DNA of 64,000 bases from Capnocytophaga stomatis (GCF_002302635.1 NZ_CP022387.1:2542001-2606000), one strand, 5' to 3'; positions 45,220-55,462 are shown, numbered from the stretch's first letter. The notes: generated by a model not told the origin, from the sequence alone. Numbers and translations: made by a program.

Positions 45220-46332
45220 ATGAAAAGAAATAAAAAATTACTGATAGTATTGATAGTTTTAATATGTAATCCTATTTCTTTGATAGCGATAGGGTATGGT
45301 ATTTATAAGATACGCAAAAATGTAAAAAACAAACAAGAACAAGAATATTTACAACAAAAACAAGAAGATATGCAAGAGTTAGATAAAAAATACAAGTTTT
45401 TACACGAAAATCCGGGAAGTAAAAACTACGAAGTGGTGGAATTGATACCACGTACACAGAAGTTAAAGTCTTTTGAAATAGATACTATTGGAAAAAAATT
45501 ATTAATAGTAGGCAATCCTTATGAGGAGTGGCGAGAAGGGGACGATGACGCATATAGTTTTATCAAGACAGACTTTGAGGGGAATATACTCAATCACCCG
45601 TATGGAGGTGGGGAAATGCTAAAAGATGGAACTATACTAAGTTCTGGCAATGGAATTTATTGTAATTCCATTGTAGATGATGATATGACCTTATATCCAT
45701 TAATTCAGTTGCCTTTTTCTTTCAACACAGACTATTGGACAGAAGAATATAAAGCCTATATGCACCAAGATTTAGATGAATGGTTTAAAGTGTTTAAAGA
45801 CTTGTATGACAAGGCGGAATATGTACATATGGAATTTGGAGAGTATTTTTTGAAGTATCGTGGTAAATGGTATTGGATGATGTATCCTTCCAAAGAAGTA
45901 GGTTATGATGATGATGCCGCTTATCAGAGAAGAGAGGCGTTTGAAGCTCAATATCCGGCACGCGAGCCGACCTCACGATTTACGGAAGACGTTCCTGTTA
46001 TTGACCCCTTTTACTATACAGAACGTGACACGATTCGTTATGCTGTTGAGATACAGCACACCCTTACTGAGATAGAAAAGAAAGGTACAACCTATCGTCC
46101 TATCAGTTATGCAGCGGGTTATTTTTATTATACGATACAAATGAGTCCTACGGATACTATTTATGTAAAACGTTATTCGGCTTATACTCCTGGCACTCGC
46201 ATTATCCAAATTCCGTATAATATGGGAGGTCAAGGCAGCAATGTGTTATTTATAGACCAAATTCCCAACGAGTTATATCCTGATAAATCGTATGGCGGAT
46301 TGTATGTGATTCGCCCAAGAAAGAAAAAGTAA
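45220..46332 (+). CDS. Putative immunity protein, array 1 member 7 (type B)
   Basis: 370 residues. Through about residue 226 it equals member 6; from there it has KEVGYDDDAAYQRREAFEAQ and TEDVPVIDPFYYTERD. Its 3' end from 46030 onward, the following leader and vgrG match 55152 onward at array 2, so this end is part of the large repeat. Last gene of array 1. Confidence 0.75.
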   Translation: MKRNKKLLIVLIVLICNPISLIAIGYGIYKIRKNVKNKQEQEYLQQKQEDMQELDKKYKFLHENPGSKNYEVVELIPRTQKLKSFEIDTIGKKLLIVGNPYEEWREGDDDAYSFIKTDFEGNILNHPYGGGEMLKDGTILSSGNGIYCNSIVDDDMTLYPLIQLPFSFNTDYWTEEYKAYMHQDLDEWFKVFKDLYDKAEYVHMEFGEYFLKYRGKWYWMMYPSKEVGYDDDAAYQRREAFEAQYPAREPTSRFTEDVPVIDPFYYTERDTIRYAVEIQHTLTEIEKKGTTYRPISYAAGYFYYTIQMSPTDTIYVKRYSAYTPGTRIIQIPYNMGGQGSNVLFIDQIPNELYPDKSYGGLYVIRPRKKK

Positions 46333-46340
46333 TAATGTAA

Positions 46341-46520
46341 TTATTTTATTGTAAAGATAAAATCGTTCGTTTGGAAAAATTAGGTTCGTTATATCCTATG
46401 TTAAATAGTGAAGGTACGGCTACCGAAAAAGAATTTACAATCAGTAAAATTAAATCTGAATATTTTCGTTTTGACATAAAAAACGAGAAATATCACATTT
46501 ATATGGTATTAAATTTGTAG
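46341..46520 (+). pseudogene. Coding relic upstream of vgrG copy 2
   Basis: An open frame of 59 codons ends at TAG 46518-46520 (KLGSLYPMLNSEGTATEKEF, then the shared IKNEKYHIYMVLNL tail). It has no good start codon except TTG 46371 or ATG 46401. The sequence is repeated at 55463-55642. Probably the 3' stub of a gene lost when the vgrG block recombined; a short expressed peptide cannot be excluded. Confidence 0.45.
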
Positions 46521-48619
46521 ATTTGTAACGTTCAACCTCTTATATTATTTTGTTTCACTTAAAATTAAAAGTCTATGGCAGTCTATACAATGTCCAAGAG
46601 AAGTTCATTGATACCCCCAATGAATGTAGTAAAAGAAACTGTTTTTATCAACGGAGAAGAATTTGTTTTTGATTCCTTAACCTTAACCCAGGAGTTAAAC
46701 GATTGTCAATCTTTTGAACTAATTCAAAAAATCACCTCAGAGAAAGAACTTTGGCTGAAATCCCCCCAAAAACTCACAGAAATGATAGGAGATTCGGTGT
46801 TGATACGATTTGAATATGGAAAAGAAGCCTATCGTTATGAGTTTAGCGGATACATTACCGAAGTGCTGATAGATTCAGCCTGGCAAGGGTCTCGTGACAA
46901 CGTTATTCGTTTTATAGGTCAAGGAAAAGTCGTAGTTTTGGAAGATACTCCTTCGATGTACTCATTTGTAGACCAACATTTGGTAAATATTGTAAAAACT
47001 ATTGCTCAGGAGAAAGAATTTGGCATCAAGTGTCGTCCAAGATTTGAAGGTGTGCTACCTTTTGTGATGTAATATAAAGAAAGTTCCTTTGCTTTTTTAA
47101 ATCGTTTGTCGGCTCTTTATAACGAACTTTTCTTTTACGATGGAAAAAACATCGTATTTGGATGTCCTGAAAATGAAACTCCTGAGAAGTTGATTTTTAG
47201 GGAAGATATTAATCAATTGAAAACCATCAGTAAAGCACTTCCATATCGTTATTCACTTTACAATTATAGCTCGCAAGATGATGAATATTTTTTTACTCAA
47301 ACGGACAAACCTATTAGTCCCGAAAATGCAGTTACGCAAACCTTACTTACCCAAGTACCATTGTTTGCTAATAGGGGTATCTTACCTGCTCAAGAGCCTG
47401 TGGGATACAATGCAGATACCCAAGTTTTTCGTCAGGGGAAGTACCAAAGAGCCTTAGGGAAGATGCACTTTATTGAAGGGCATTCGGACACGTGTAAGGT
47501 GCGTATTGGCGGACTTATTCAAGTGGGGTATCCTTCGGAATTTGGGATAGACAACAGTTTAGGGGTTTATCGAGTGATTTCGGTACATCACAAGGTAGAA
47601 CGAGGTAGTTATTCTAACATATTTAGGGCTGTACCTGAGGGGATGGAATATGCGATGTTCGAACCCAAAACGGTGGCTTATCCTGAAATTGCGGAAGTGG
47701 TAGAAAACAATGACCCTCAGGGGCAGGGACGGGTAAAAGTACGTTTTTATTGGCAGCGCGATAAGGGAGCGGAAACGAATTGGATACGTGTGCAAAGTTC
47801 AGATGCGGGAGTTTTGAGAGACAAGAGTGGTAATCGTGGTGTGGTTTTCATTCCCGAGGTGGGCGACCAAGTGATGATTGGCTTTGAATACGGCAATCCG
47901 CATCAACCTTTTGTGATGGGAAGTATGTTTCACAAAACCAATGCATCTGAAGTGTCGAACAATGTAAGGAGTATTACTACTAAGAGTGGGCATAAGTTAG
48001 TATTTACCGATGATGAAAGTATTGTACTTTCTGATAAAAATGGTAATATGATACAGATTAACAGTGTTGAAAATACCATTGAAATCACAGCGATTGAGCA
48101 ATTAAATTTCAAATCAAAGAAAATCACTTTTGATGCTACTAATGATATGGAATTTTTTGCTGGTGGAAATAAAAAAGAAACAGTTATGAAAGAAAGTGAA
48201 TTTGTTTCGGATAAAATTACTTTGAACGCACACACGAAAATGGAACTTCATTCCGGAGAAAAAACTTCTGTTGTGAGTAAGGAGATAAACCTATTTACAA
48301 GTGAATCAGATATTCGCGTTAAGGCAGGTAATACAACATATATTCAAGGAGGGCAAGGAGTAGAGATAGATTCATAAAAAGATTAAACTTAAAATTCCTT
48401 AATTATGGCTAATAAGTATGTAAGTGAAGGAGCAGAATTACGTTGTAATTCGGGAAGTAAAACCTCGAAATTACAAGTTACTTCTCAAAATAAGGTGAAA
48501 TTGGAGGGTAAGTACCAAGCTACAGAAAAGGACAAGACTCTTATGGGAAACTTTGGCTCTTGCAGTTTGTGTAATGGTAACACTTGTGTACCTTCGTTAC
48601 AAAAATGGAAAATAACATC
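46474..48619 (+). repeat. vgrG core repeat, copy 2
   Basis: Same block as 34460-36605, offset 12,014. One difference is seen (T at 47070). Against copy 3 the match is longer on the left: 46030-47980 equals 55152-57102. Confidence 0.9.
46575..48377 (+). pseudogene. vgrG: vgrG copy 2, interrupted by one nonsense change
   Basis: Equal to vgrG copy 1 over its full length, except that codon 166 is TAA (47070-47072) where copies 1 and 3 have CAA. Translation would stop at 165 residues, inside the gpD-like domain. A TTG at 47106 could restart, but the product would lack the N-terminal part of the spike. The downstream effector is intact and could load on another VgrG. A sequencing error is possible but the change is a clean C to T. 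Confidence 0.85.
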
Positions 48620-50894
48620 AAACAAACCCACTACTTCTAAAGCGTCACTTTTACTTGAAAATTCATACATTCAATGTAGTGTGGGAGGAATTATTGAGAT
48701 AACGAATCCCAATCAAAAAACCTTAAAAGAAGGAGGGGGAGATGATGAGTTAGATAAATATTATCCCGTTTTAAAAGGAGATGTCATTTTTGTTAACGGA
48801 TATCATAGTAATCCCTTAGAGAATTGGGAACAAACGCTCTACAACGCTATTTTGGATAAAGTGCACGAAGAGGGTGAAGGTTTGCAAGGGGAAAGTGTTA
48901 ATGAACATAATCATACGGATGCTAATGATATGTTTACCAATAGGGAGCTTCGAGACGTACTTCCTGAGAATGCAAGACAAGATAAAATAGAACAAGAACT
49001 TAAACGACAAAATCCCACTAAAAAGCGTTATTTACAAAAGATTGAAACCATTGTAAATAGTACTGAATTTGTTAATACTTTTCCTGATTATTGGAATCCT
49101 ATTGTATTTCCTAAGATAAAAGAATTCGTTTTAAAGAAGATACAAAATTTAGAAAAAGAAAAATTAGCTTTCAATAATAAATTAGAAAAATTTTGGAACT
49201 ATTGGAATGATTTGAGTAATAAATACAAAGGAAGTCAAAAGTATTGTGAGGCATTTAATTCGGTGGGTAGAGACCATTATATTAACGGTTCACACGGGTT
49301 GGCGTCAAGTGCTGCTCACCGAATAGACCACGGTATTGCTTTAGGATACAAATGGGCAAGTGAAAATTGGCAGATATATCCTAAAGAAATGATACAGTCT
49401 GATTCTCCGATGTCTAAACTTAGTTTTACTCCTACGTATCGCCCCATAACGGTGGTAGGGCATAGTCAAGGAGCAGCAATGGGAACAGGAGTAGCGTTGG
49501 GAATTATGTATTATGCCAAAGAGATTGGTTGGGATAAAATAGCTTTGAATGTTATCTATTTAGGGGTAAATCAGCCACAAGGACTTCACGGGGAAGAATA
49601 TGAAAACTTAATTCACGACAAAAAAAATGTTTATGATTTAGATGCTATTATGATTAATTGGGGAGAAAAAGAACAGGAAGGAAAACTTTTGGATGTTATA
49701 GCCCAATTATTTTCACCAAGATACGGAAAACTACATAAAAAACGAGGCATTTATGAACATTTGAAAGCAATCTTAGCCGATTGGGAGGCTTATAAATCGC
49801 GTTGTGTACAGTTTACTTTTTCCAACGACCGTGGCGATATGGTTATCCGTGATGGCGATATTCCCGAGATAAAAAGTGCTTGCGACCCCAATAGGAACAC
49901 TGATGCCTTTCATTTACACTATGTAGGGCGAACAGTTTCTGCTAAAAGTGACAAGGGAACTTCCAAAATGAAACACAAACAATTGGGCTATGACGGAGGT
50001 TTTATGAAATGGTATGATTATATGGCAAACCGTCGTTTTAATACCCTTAAAGAAAACGAAGTGCCTCCAAAGAATGCTCCCAAAGATTACAAACCCAAAA
50101 AGAAAGGCGACATAGAGGAGTGGGGAGACTATGACTCTGTGGCAACGGCTTGTATGATGGCTTTTGACAGATATGTAAAAAATAAGGTAGCGTATGAACG
50201 TTTGTATGGGCGATTTGATATAGCCTCAATGCTTAAAAAAACCAGAGAAACGGCTGCCGATTTGGCTACCGTAGGTTGGGATATCGTTGGGGAAGTTTTC
50301 TCAGTACGGGAACAAACCGCATATGAAAAGTTATTGAGAGTATTGCTTCCGGGTGTTTATGTAGGTAAAAAAGTAGGAAAAGTTATTCATAATAAAATAG
50401 AAAGGACTAGTGCTTGGAAAGAACAAGTAAAAAGTTTTGTGATAACATATACCTACTATATAGAATACCTCAGGCGGTATGCCTCGTTAGACTCGGCACA
50501 GTTGTACGCTCACTTTGCTCCTGTGGCGTATATTAACTATGAAGAAATGCTGACGGACTTTCCGAATGCACCCAAAGGAACTGATGCAAAAAAAGAAACC
50601 ATTTTTGACCGAATTAACAAAGCCGGTGAAGATATTTTTTATAGAATTGATGAACAGAAAGTAAGTAAAGATTCAAACGGGAAAGAATATCAAACTTTTA
50701 AAAAGAAAAAAGAAGCCTATGAATCTGCAATGAAAGAAATAGAAAGCTGTTTAATATCCACTTCGGTCATTGATACACCTTATATTCATAACGTGATCAA
50801 GGCGTATGTCAAAAATGATAAAGAAGTGTTAAAAGAATTATATAAAGAGCCTAAGTATGTTTCACCCAAACAAAAGCGAAATGAAAAGAAATAA
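48405..50894 (+). CDS. PAAR-like (DUF4280) T6SS effector with lipase domain, copy 2
   Basis: 829 residues. The first 215 bases are identical to copy 1, after which DNA identity ends (48620) while protein similarity continues through the lipase core: GHSQG with Ser354, FSNDRGDMVIRDGDIPEIKSACDPNRNTDAFHLHYVGRTVS. A stretch at about residues 198-250 (KRQNPTKKRYLQKIETIVNSTEF onward) and one at 545-700 differ or are longer, with a hydrophobic segment near SVREQTAYEKLLRVLLPGVYVGKKVG. The first type B gene overlaps its stop by 14 bases. A Tle-type phospholipase role is inferred. Confidence 0.85.
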   Translation: MANKYVSEGAELRCNSGSKTSKLQVTSQNKVKLEGKYQATEKDKTLMGNFGSCSLCNGNTCVPSLQKWKITSNKPTTSKASLLLENSYIQCSVGGIIEITNPNQKTLKEGGGDDELDKYYPVLKGDVIFVNGYHSNPLENWEQTLYNAILDKVHEEGEGLQGESVNEHNHTDANDMFTNRELRDVLPENARQDKIEQELKRQNPTKKRYLQKIETIVNSTEFVNTFPDYWNPIVFPKIKEFVLKKIQNLEKEKLAFNNKLEKFWNYWNDLSNKYKGSQKYCEAFNSVGRDHYINGSHGLASSAAHRIDHGIALGYKWASENWQIYPKEMIQSDSPMSKLSFTPTYRPITVVGHSQGAAMGTGVALGIMYYAKEIGWDKIALNVIYLGVNQPQGLHGEEYENLIHDKKNVYDLDAIMINWGEKEQEGKLLDVIAQLFSPRYGKLHKKRGIYEHLKAILADWEAYKSRCVQFTFSNDRGDMVIRDGDIPEIKSACDPNRNTDAFHLHYVGRTVSAKSDKGTSKMKHKQLGYDGGFMKWYDYMANRRFNTLKENEVPPKNAPKDYKPKKKGDIEEWGDYDSVATACMMAFDRYVKNKVAYERLYGRFDIASMLKKTRETAADLATVGWDIVGEVFSVREQTAYEKLLRVLLPGVYVGKKVGKVIHNKIERTSAWKEQVKSFVITYTYYIEYLRRYASLDSAQLYAHFAPVAYINYEEMLTDFPNAPKGTDAKKETIFDRINKAGEDIFYRIDEQKVSKDSNGKEYQTFKKKKEAYESAMKEIESCLISTSVIDTPYIHNVIKAYVKNDKEVLKELYKEPKYVSPKQKRNEKK

Positions 50895-51990
50895 AAAATT
50901 ACTGATAGTATTGATAGTTTTGATATGCAATCCTATTTCTTTGATAGCGATAGGATATGGTATTTATAAGGTACGCAAAAATGTAAAAAACAAACAAGAA
51001 CAAGAATATTTACAACAAAAGGAAGAAGATATGCAAGATTTGGATAAAAAATACAAATTTTTACACGAAAATCCGGGAAGTAAAAACTACGAAGTGGTGG
51101 AATTGATACCACGAAATCAAAAATTATATAAACTTAGATTGGACACCATTGGAAAAAAACTTTTAATTTCAGGTGTTCCTTATGAAGAGTGGCGAGAAGG
51201 GGACGATGGTGCCTATACATCTATCAAAACAGATTTTGAAGGGAATATCTTGGGGTATCCTGATGGGGGGGGGGCATATTTATTAAATGATGGAACTATT
51301 TTAGATGAAGACAAAGGGTATAATAATTCGTTTGTTAGCGATAATACAACGTGGTATCCTCTAATACAACTCCCTTTTCAGTTTGATTATGCTTATTACA
51401 CAGAGGAGTACAAACGTTATGTCCATCAAGATTATGATAAATGGTTTAAGGTATTTAAAGAGTTATATGATAAAGCAGAATATGTTTATATAGGATTAGG
51501 ATATTTTTTTAAATATCGTGGCAAATGGTATTGGATGATGTATCCTTCCAAAAGGAATGGTTTTGATGATGATGCCGCTTATCAAAGACGAAAAGCATTT
51601 GAAGCCCAATACCCTGCTCGCGAGTCAGCCTCACGATTTACGGAAGACGTTCCTGTTATTGACCCCTTTTACTATACAGAACGTGACACGATTCGTTATG
51701 CTGTTGAGATACAGCACACTCTTACTGAGGTAGAAAAGAAAGGTACCACCTATCGTCCTATCAGTTATGCGGCGGGTTATTTTTATTATACGATACAAAT
51801 GAGTCCTACGGATACTATTTATGTAAAACGTTATTCGGCTTATACTCCTGGCACTCGCATTATCCAAATTCCGTATAATATGGGAGGTCAAGGCAGCAAT
51901 GTGTTATTTATAGACCAAATTCCCAACGAGTTATATCCTGATAAATCGTATGGCGGATTGTATGTGATTCGCCCAAGAAAGAAAAAGTAG
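50881..51990 (+). CDS. Putative immunity protein, array 2 member 8 (type B/A mosaic, poly-G)
   Basis: 369 residues from ATG 50881, which overlaps the effector stop; the in-frame ATG at 50857 lies in the effector and is rejected. The N-terminal 50 residues and the last third are type B, while the middle (NQKLYKLRLDTIGKK, GYPDGGGAYLLNDGTIL, YNNSFVSDNTTWYPLIQLPF) matches type A member 1. Ten consecutive G (51265-51274) sit in frame at the same place as the nine in member 1. Being translationally coupled to the lipase, it is the best candidate for its cognate immunity. Confidence 0.78.
   Translation: MKRNKKLLIVLIVLICNPISLIAIGYGIYKVRKNVKNKQEQEYLQQKEEDMQDLDKKYKFLHENPGSKNYEVVELIPRNQKLYKLRLDTIGKKLLISGVPYEEWREGDDGAYTSIKTDFEGNILGYPDGGGAYLLNDGTILDEDKGYNNSFVSDNTTWYPLIQLPFQFDYAYYTEEYKRYVHQDYDKWFKVFKELYDKAEYVYIGLGYFFKYRGKWYWMMYPSKRNGFDDDAAYQRRKAFEAQYPARESASRFTEDVPVIDPFYYTERDTIRYAVEIQHTLTEVEKKGTTYRPISYAAGYFYYTIQMSPTDTIYVKRYSAYTPGTRIIQIPYNMGGQGSNVLFIDQIPNELYPDKSYGGLYVIRPRKKK
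51265..51274 (+). repeat. Poly-G tract (10) inside an immunity-like gene
   Basis: Ten G in frame (Asp-Gly-Gly-Gly-Ala). Homologous to the nine-G tract at 39021. Gain or loss of one G would truncate the protein soon after residue 130. Confidence 0.9.
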
Positions 51991-52032
51991 CGGTATATTT
52001 TTTTTGTTGTAAAGAGCCAAAATAAAAGCGAA

Positions 52033-53145
52033 ATGAAAAGAAATAAAAAATTACTGATAGTATTGATAGTTTTGATATGCAATCCTATTTCTTTGATAGC
52101 GATAGGATATGGTATTTATAAGGTACGCAAAAATGTAAAAAACAAACAAGAACAAGAATATTTACAACAAAAGGAAGAAGATATGCAAGATTTGGATAAA
52201 AAATACAAATTTTTACACGAAAATCCGGGAAGTAAAAACTACGAGGTGGTAGAATTGATACCAAGAGGTCAAAAATTACGAAGATTTAGGGTTGATACTA
52301 TCGGGAAGAAATTATTAATATCAGGAGAGCCTTATGAAGAATGGCGGGAAGGAGATAAAGATTCCTACACTTACATCAAGACAGACTTTGAGGGGAATAT
52401 ACTCAATCACCCGTATGGAGGTGGAGAGTTGTTAAAAGATGGAACTATATTAAGTTACGATAATGGAATTTATTGTAATTCTATTGTAAATGATGATATG
52501 ACCTTATATCCGTTAATTCAGTTGCCTTTTGAGTTTAAGATAGGATATTATACCGAAGAATACAAACGCTATGTTCATCAAGATTTAGATGAATGGTTTA
52601 AAGTGTTTAAAGACTTGTATGACAAGGCGGAATATGTACATATGGAATTTGGTAATTATTTTTTGAAATATCGAGGCAAATGGTATTGGATGATGTATCC
52701 TTCCAAAAGAAACGGGTTTAAAGATAAAGCTGCTCGGGAAAGACGAAAAGCCTTTGAAGCCCAATATCCGGCACGCGAGCCAGCCTCACGATTTACAGAA
52801 AAAATACCCAGAACAGACCCCTTTTACTATACAGAACGTGACACGATTCGTTATGCTGTTGAGATACAGCACACTCTTACTGAGGTAGAAAAGAAAGGTA
52901 CCACCTATCGTCCTATCAGTTATGCGGCGGGTTATTTTTATTATACGATACAAATGAGTCCTACGGATACTATTTATGTAAAACGTTATTCGGCTTATAC
53001 TCCTGGCACTCGCATTATCCAAATTCCGTATAATATGGGAGGTCAAGGCAGCAATGTGTTATTTATAGACCAAATTCCCAACGAGTTATATCCTGATAAA
53101 TCGTATGGCGGATTGTATGTGATTCGCCCAAGAAAGAAAAAGTAG
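52033..53145 (+). CDS. Putative immunity protein, array 2 member 9 (type B)
   Basis: 370 residues with a distinctive variable stretch (GQKLRRFRVDTIGKK, EGDKDSYTYIKTDFEG, ILSYDNGIYCNSIVND) followed by FEFKIGYYTEEYKRYVHQDLDEWF shared with type A members 1 and 2. The last third is type B. The spacer before it carries a shortened effector-tail fossil. Confidence 0.75.
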   Translation: MKRNKKLLIVLIVLICNPISLIAIGYGIYKVRKNVKNKQEQEYLQQKEEDMQDLDKKYKFLHENPGSKNYEVVELIPRGQKLRRFRVDTIGKKLLISGEPYEEWREGDKDSYTYIKTDFEGNILNHPYGGGELLKDGTILSYDNGIYCNSIVNDDMTLYPLIQLPFEFKIGYYTEEYKRYVHQDLDEWFKVFKDLYDKAEYVHMEFGNYFLKYRGKWYWMMYPSKRNGFKDKAARERRKAFEAQYPAREPASRFTEKIPRTDPFYYTERDTIRYAVEIQHTLTEVEKKGTTYRPISYAAGYFYYTIQMSPTDTIYVKRYSAYTPGTRIIQIPYNMGGQGSNVLFIDQIPNELYPDKSYGGLYVIRPRKKK

Positions 53146-53187
53146 CGGTATATTTTTTTTGTTGTAAAGAGCCAAAATAAAAGCGAA

Positions 53188-54300
53188 ATGAAAAGAAATA
53201 AAAAATTACTGATAGTATTGATAGTTTTGATATGCAATCCTATTTCTTTGATAGCGATAGGATATGGTATTTATAAGGTACGCAAAAATGTAAAAAACAA
53301 ACAAGAACAAGAATATTTACAACAAAAACAAGAAGATATGCAAGAGTTAGATAAACAATACAAGTTTTTACACGAAAATCCGGGAAGTAAAAACTACGAA
53401 GTGGTGGAATTGATACCACGTACACAGAAGTTAAAGTCTTTTGAAATAGATACTATTGGAAAAAAATTATTAATAGTAGGCAATCCTTATGAGGAGTGGC
53501 GAGAAGGGGACGATGACGCATATAGTTTTATCAAGACAGACTTTGAGGGGAATATACTCAATCACCCGTATGGAGGTGGGGAAATGCTAAAAGATGGAAC
53601 TATACTAAGTTCTGGCAATGGAATTTATTGTAATTCCATTGTAGATGATGATATGACCTTATATCCATTAATTCAGTTGCCTTTTTCTTTCAACACAGAC
53701 TATTGGACAGAAGAATATAAAGCCTATATGCACCAAGATTTAGATGAATGGTTTAAAGTGTTTAAAGACTTGTATGACAAGGCGGAATATGTACATATGG
53801 AATTTGGAGAGTATTTTTTGAAGTATCGTGGTAAATGGTATTGGATGATGTATCCTTCCAAAAGAAACGGGTTTAAAGATAAAGCTGCTCGGGAAAGACG
53901 AAAAGCCTTTGAAGCCCAATACCCTGCACGCGAGCCAGCCTCACGATTTACAGAAAAAATACCCAGAACAGACCCCTTTTACTATACAGAACGTGACACG
54001 ATTCGTTATGCTGTTGAGATACAGCACACTCTTACTGAGGTAGAAAAGAAAGGTACCACCTATCGTCCTATCAGTTATGCAGCGGGTTATTTTTATTATA
54101 CGATACAAATGAGTCCTACGGATACTATTTATGTAAAACGTTATTCGGCTTATACTCCTGGCACTCGCATTATCCAAATTCCGTATAATATGGGAGGTCA
54201 AGGCAGCAATGTGTTATTTATAGACCAAATTCCCAACGAGTTATATCCTGATAAATCGTATGGCGGATTGTATGTGATTCGCCCAAGAAAGAAAAAGTAG
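53188..54300 (+). CDS. Putative immunity protein, array 2 member 10 (type B)
   Basis: 370 residues; the middle is the same as members 6 and 7 (TQKLKSFEIDTIGKKLLIVGNPYEEW, ILSSGNGIYCNSIVDDD), so near-identical sequence occurs in both arrays about 8-9 kb apart. The C-terminal part is like member 9. Confidence 0.75.
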   Translation: MKRNKKLLIVLIVLICNPISLIAIGYGIYKVRKNVKNKQEQEYLQQKQEDMQELDKQYKFLHENPGSKNYEVVELIPRTQKLKSFEIDTIGKKLLIVGNPYEEWREGDDDAYSFIKTDFEGNILNHPYGGGEMLKDGTILSSGNGIYCNSIVDDDMTLYPLIQLPFSFNTDYWTEEYKAYMHQDLDEWFKVFKDLYDKAEYVHMEFGEYFLKYRGKWYWMMYPSKRNGFKDKAARERRKAFEAQYPAREPASRFTEKIPRTDPFYYTERDTIRYAVEIQHTLTEVEKKGTTYRPISYAAGYFYYTIQMSPTDTIYVKRYSAYTPGTRIIQIPYNMGGQGSNVLFIDQIPNELYPDKSYGGLYVIRPRKKK

Positions 54301-54341
54301 TGGTATATTTTTTTGTTGTAAAGAGCCAAAATAAAAGCAAA

Positions 54342-55454
54342 ATGAAAAGAAATAAAAAATTACTGATAGTATTAATAGTTTTGATATGCAATCCTATTTC
54401 TTTGATAGCGATAGGATATGGTATTTATAAGGTACGCAAAAATGTAAAAAACAAACAAGAACAAGAATATTTACAACAAAAGGAAGAAGATATGCAAGAT
54501 TTGGATAAAAAATACAAATTTTTACACGAAAATCCGGGAAGTAAAAACTACGAGGTGGTAGAATTGATACCAAGAGGTCAAAAATTACGAAGATTTAGGG
54601 TCGATACTATCGGGAAGAAATTATTAATATCAGGAGAGCCTTATGAAGAATGGCGGGAAGGAGATAAAGATTTCTACACTTACATTAAGACAGACTTTGA
54701 GGGGAATATACTCAATCATCCGTATGGAGGTGGAGAGTTGTTAAAAGATGGAACTATACTAAGCTCTGGCAATGGAATTTATTGTAATTCCATTGTAGAT
54801 GATGATATGACCTTATATCCGTTAATTCAGTTGCCATTTTCTTTTAATACGGACTATTGGACAGAAAAATATAAAGCCTATATGCATCAAGATTTAGATG
54901 AATGGTTTAAAGTGTTTAAGGGCTTGTATGACAAGGCGGAATATGTACATATGGAATTTGGAGAGTATTTTTTGAAGTATCGTGGTAAATGGTATTGGAT
55001 GATGTATCCTTCCAAAGAAGTAGGTTATGATGATGATGCCGCTTATCAGAGAAGAGAGGCATTTGAAGCTCAATATCCAGCTCGCGAGCCGGTCTCACGA
55101 TTTACAGAAGACGTTCCTGTTATTGACCCCTTTTACTATACACGAAATGATACGATTCGTTATGCTGTTGAGATACAGCACACCCTTACTGAGATAGAAA
55201 AGAAAGGTACAACCTATCGTCCTATCAGTTATGCAGCGGGTTATTTTTATTATACGATACAAATGAGTCCTACGGATACTATTTATGTAAAACGTTATTC
55301 GGCTTATACTCCTGGCACTCGCATTATCCAAATTCCGTATAATATGGGAGGTCAAGGCAGCAATGTGTTATTTATAGACCAAATTCCCAACGAGTTATAT
55401 CCTGATAAATCGTATGGCGGATTGTATGTGATTCGCCCAAGAAAGAAAAAGTAA
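54342..55454 (+). CDS. Putative immunity protein, array 2 member 11 (type B)
   Basis: 370 residues from ATG 54342. A GTG at 54300 in frame is rejected because it overlaps the previous stop and translates the spacer. The first part resembles member 9 (GQKLRRFRVDTIGKK, with DFYTYIKTDFEG), the middle member 10, and the C-terminal third member 7 (KEVGYDDDAAYQRREAFEAQ), with TRNDTIRYAV in place of TERDTIRYAV. It is a clear mosaic. Last gene before vgrG copy 3. Confidence 0.75.
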   Translation: MKRNKKLLIVLIVLICNPISLIAIGYGIYKVRKNVKNKQEQEYLQQKEEDMQDLDKKYKFLHENPGSKNYEVVELIPRGQKLRRFRVDTIGKKLLISGEPYEEWREGDKDFYTYIKTDFEGNILNHPYGGGELLKDGTILSSGNGIYCNSIVDDDMTLYPLIQLPFSFNTDYWTEKYKAYMHQDLDEWFKVFKGLYDKAEYVHMEFGEYFLKYRGKWYWMMYPSKEVGYDDDAAYQRREAFEAQYPAREPVSRFTEDVPVIDPFYYTRNDTIRYAVEIQHTLTEIEKKGTTYRPISYAAGYFYYTIQMSPTDTIYVKRYSAYTPGTRIIQIPYNMGGQGSNVLFIDQIPNELYPDKSYGGLYVIRPRKKK

Positions 55455-55462
55455 TAATGTAA

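Noticed and set aside
47106-48377. Separate 423-residue VgrG-like gene
   Set aside because: It is the remainder of vgrG copy 2 after the nonsense codon, starting only from an internal TTG.
54300-54341. GTG start for array member 11
   Set aside because: It overlaps the previous stop and reads the spacer; all other type B genes begin at MKRNKK.
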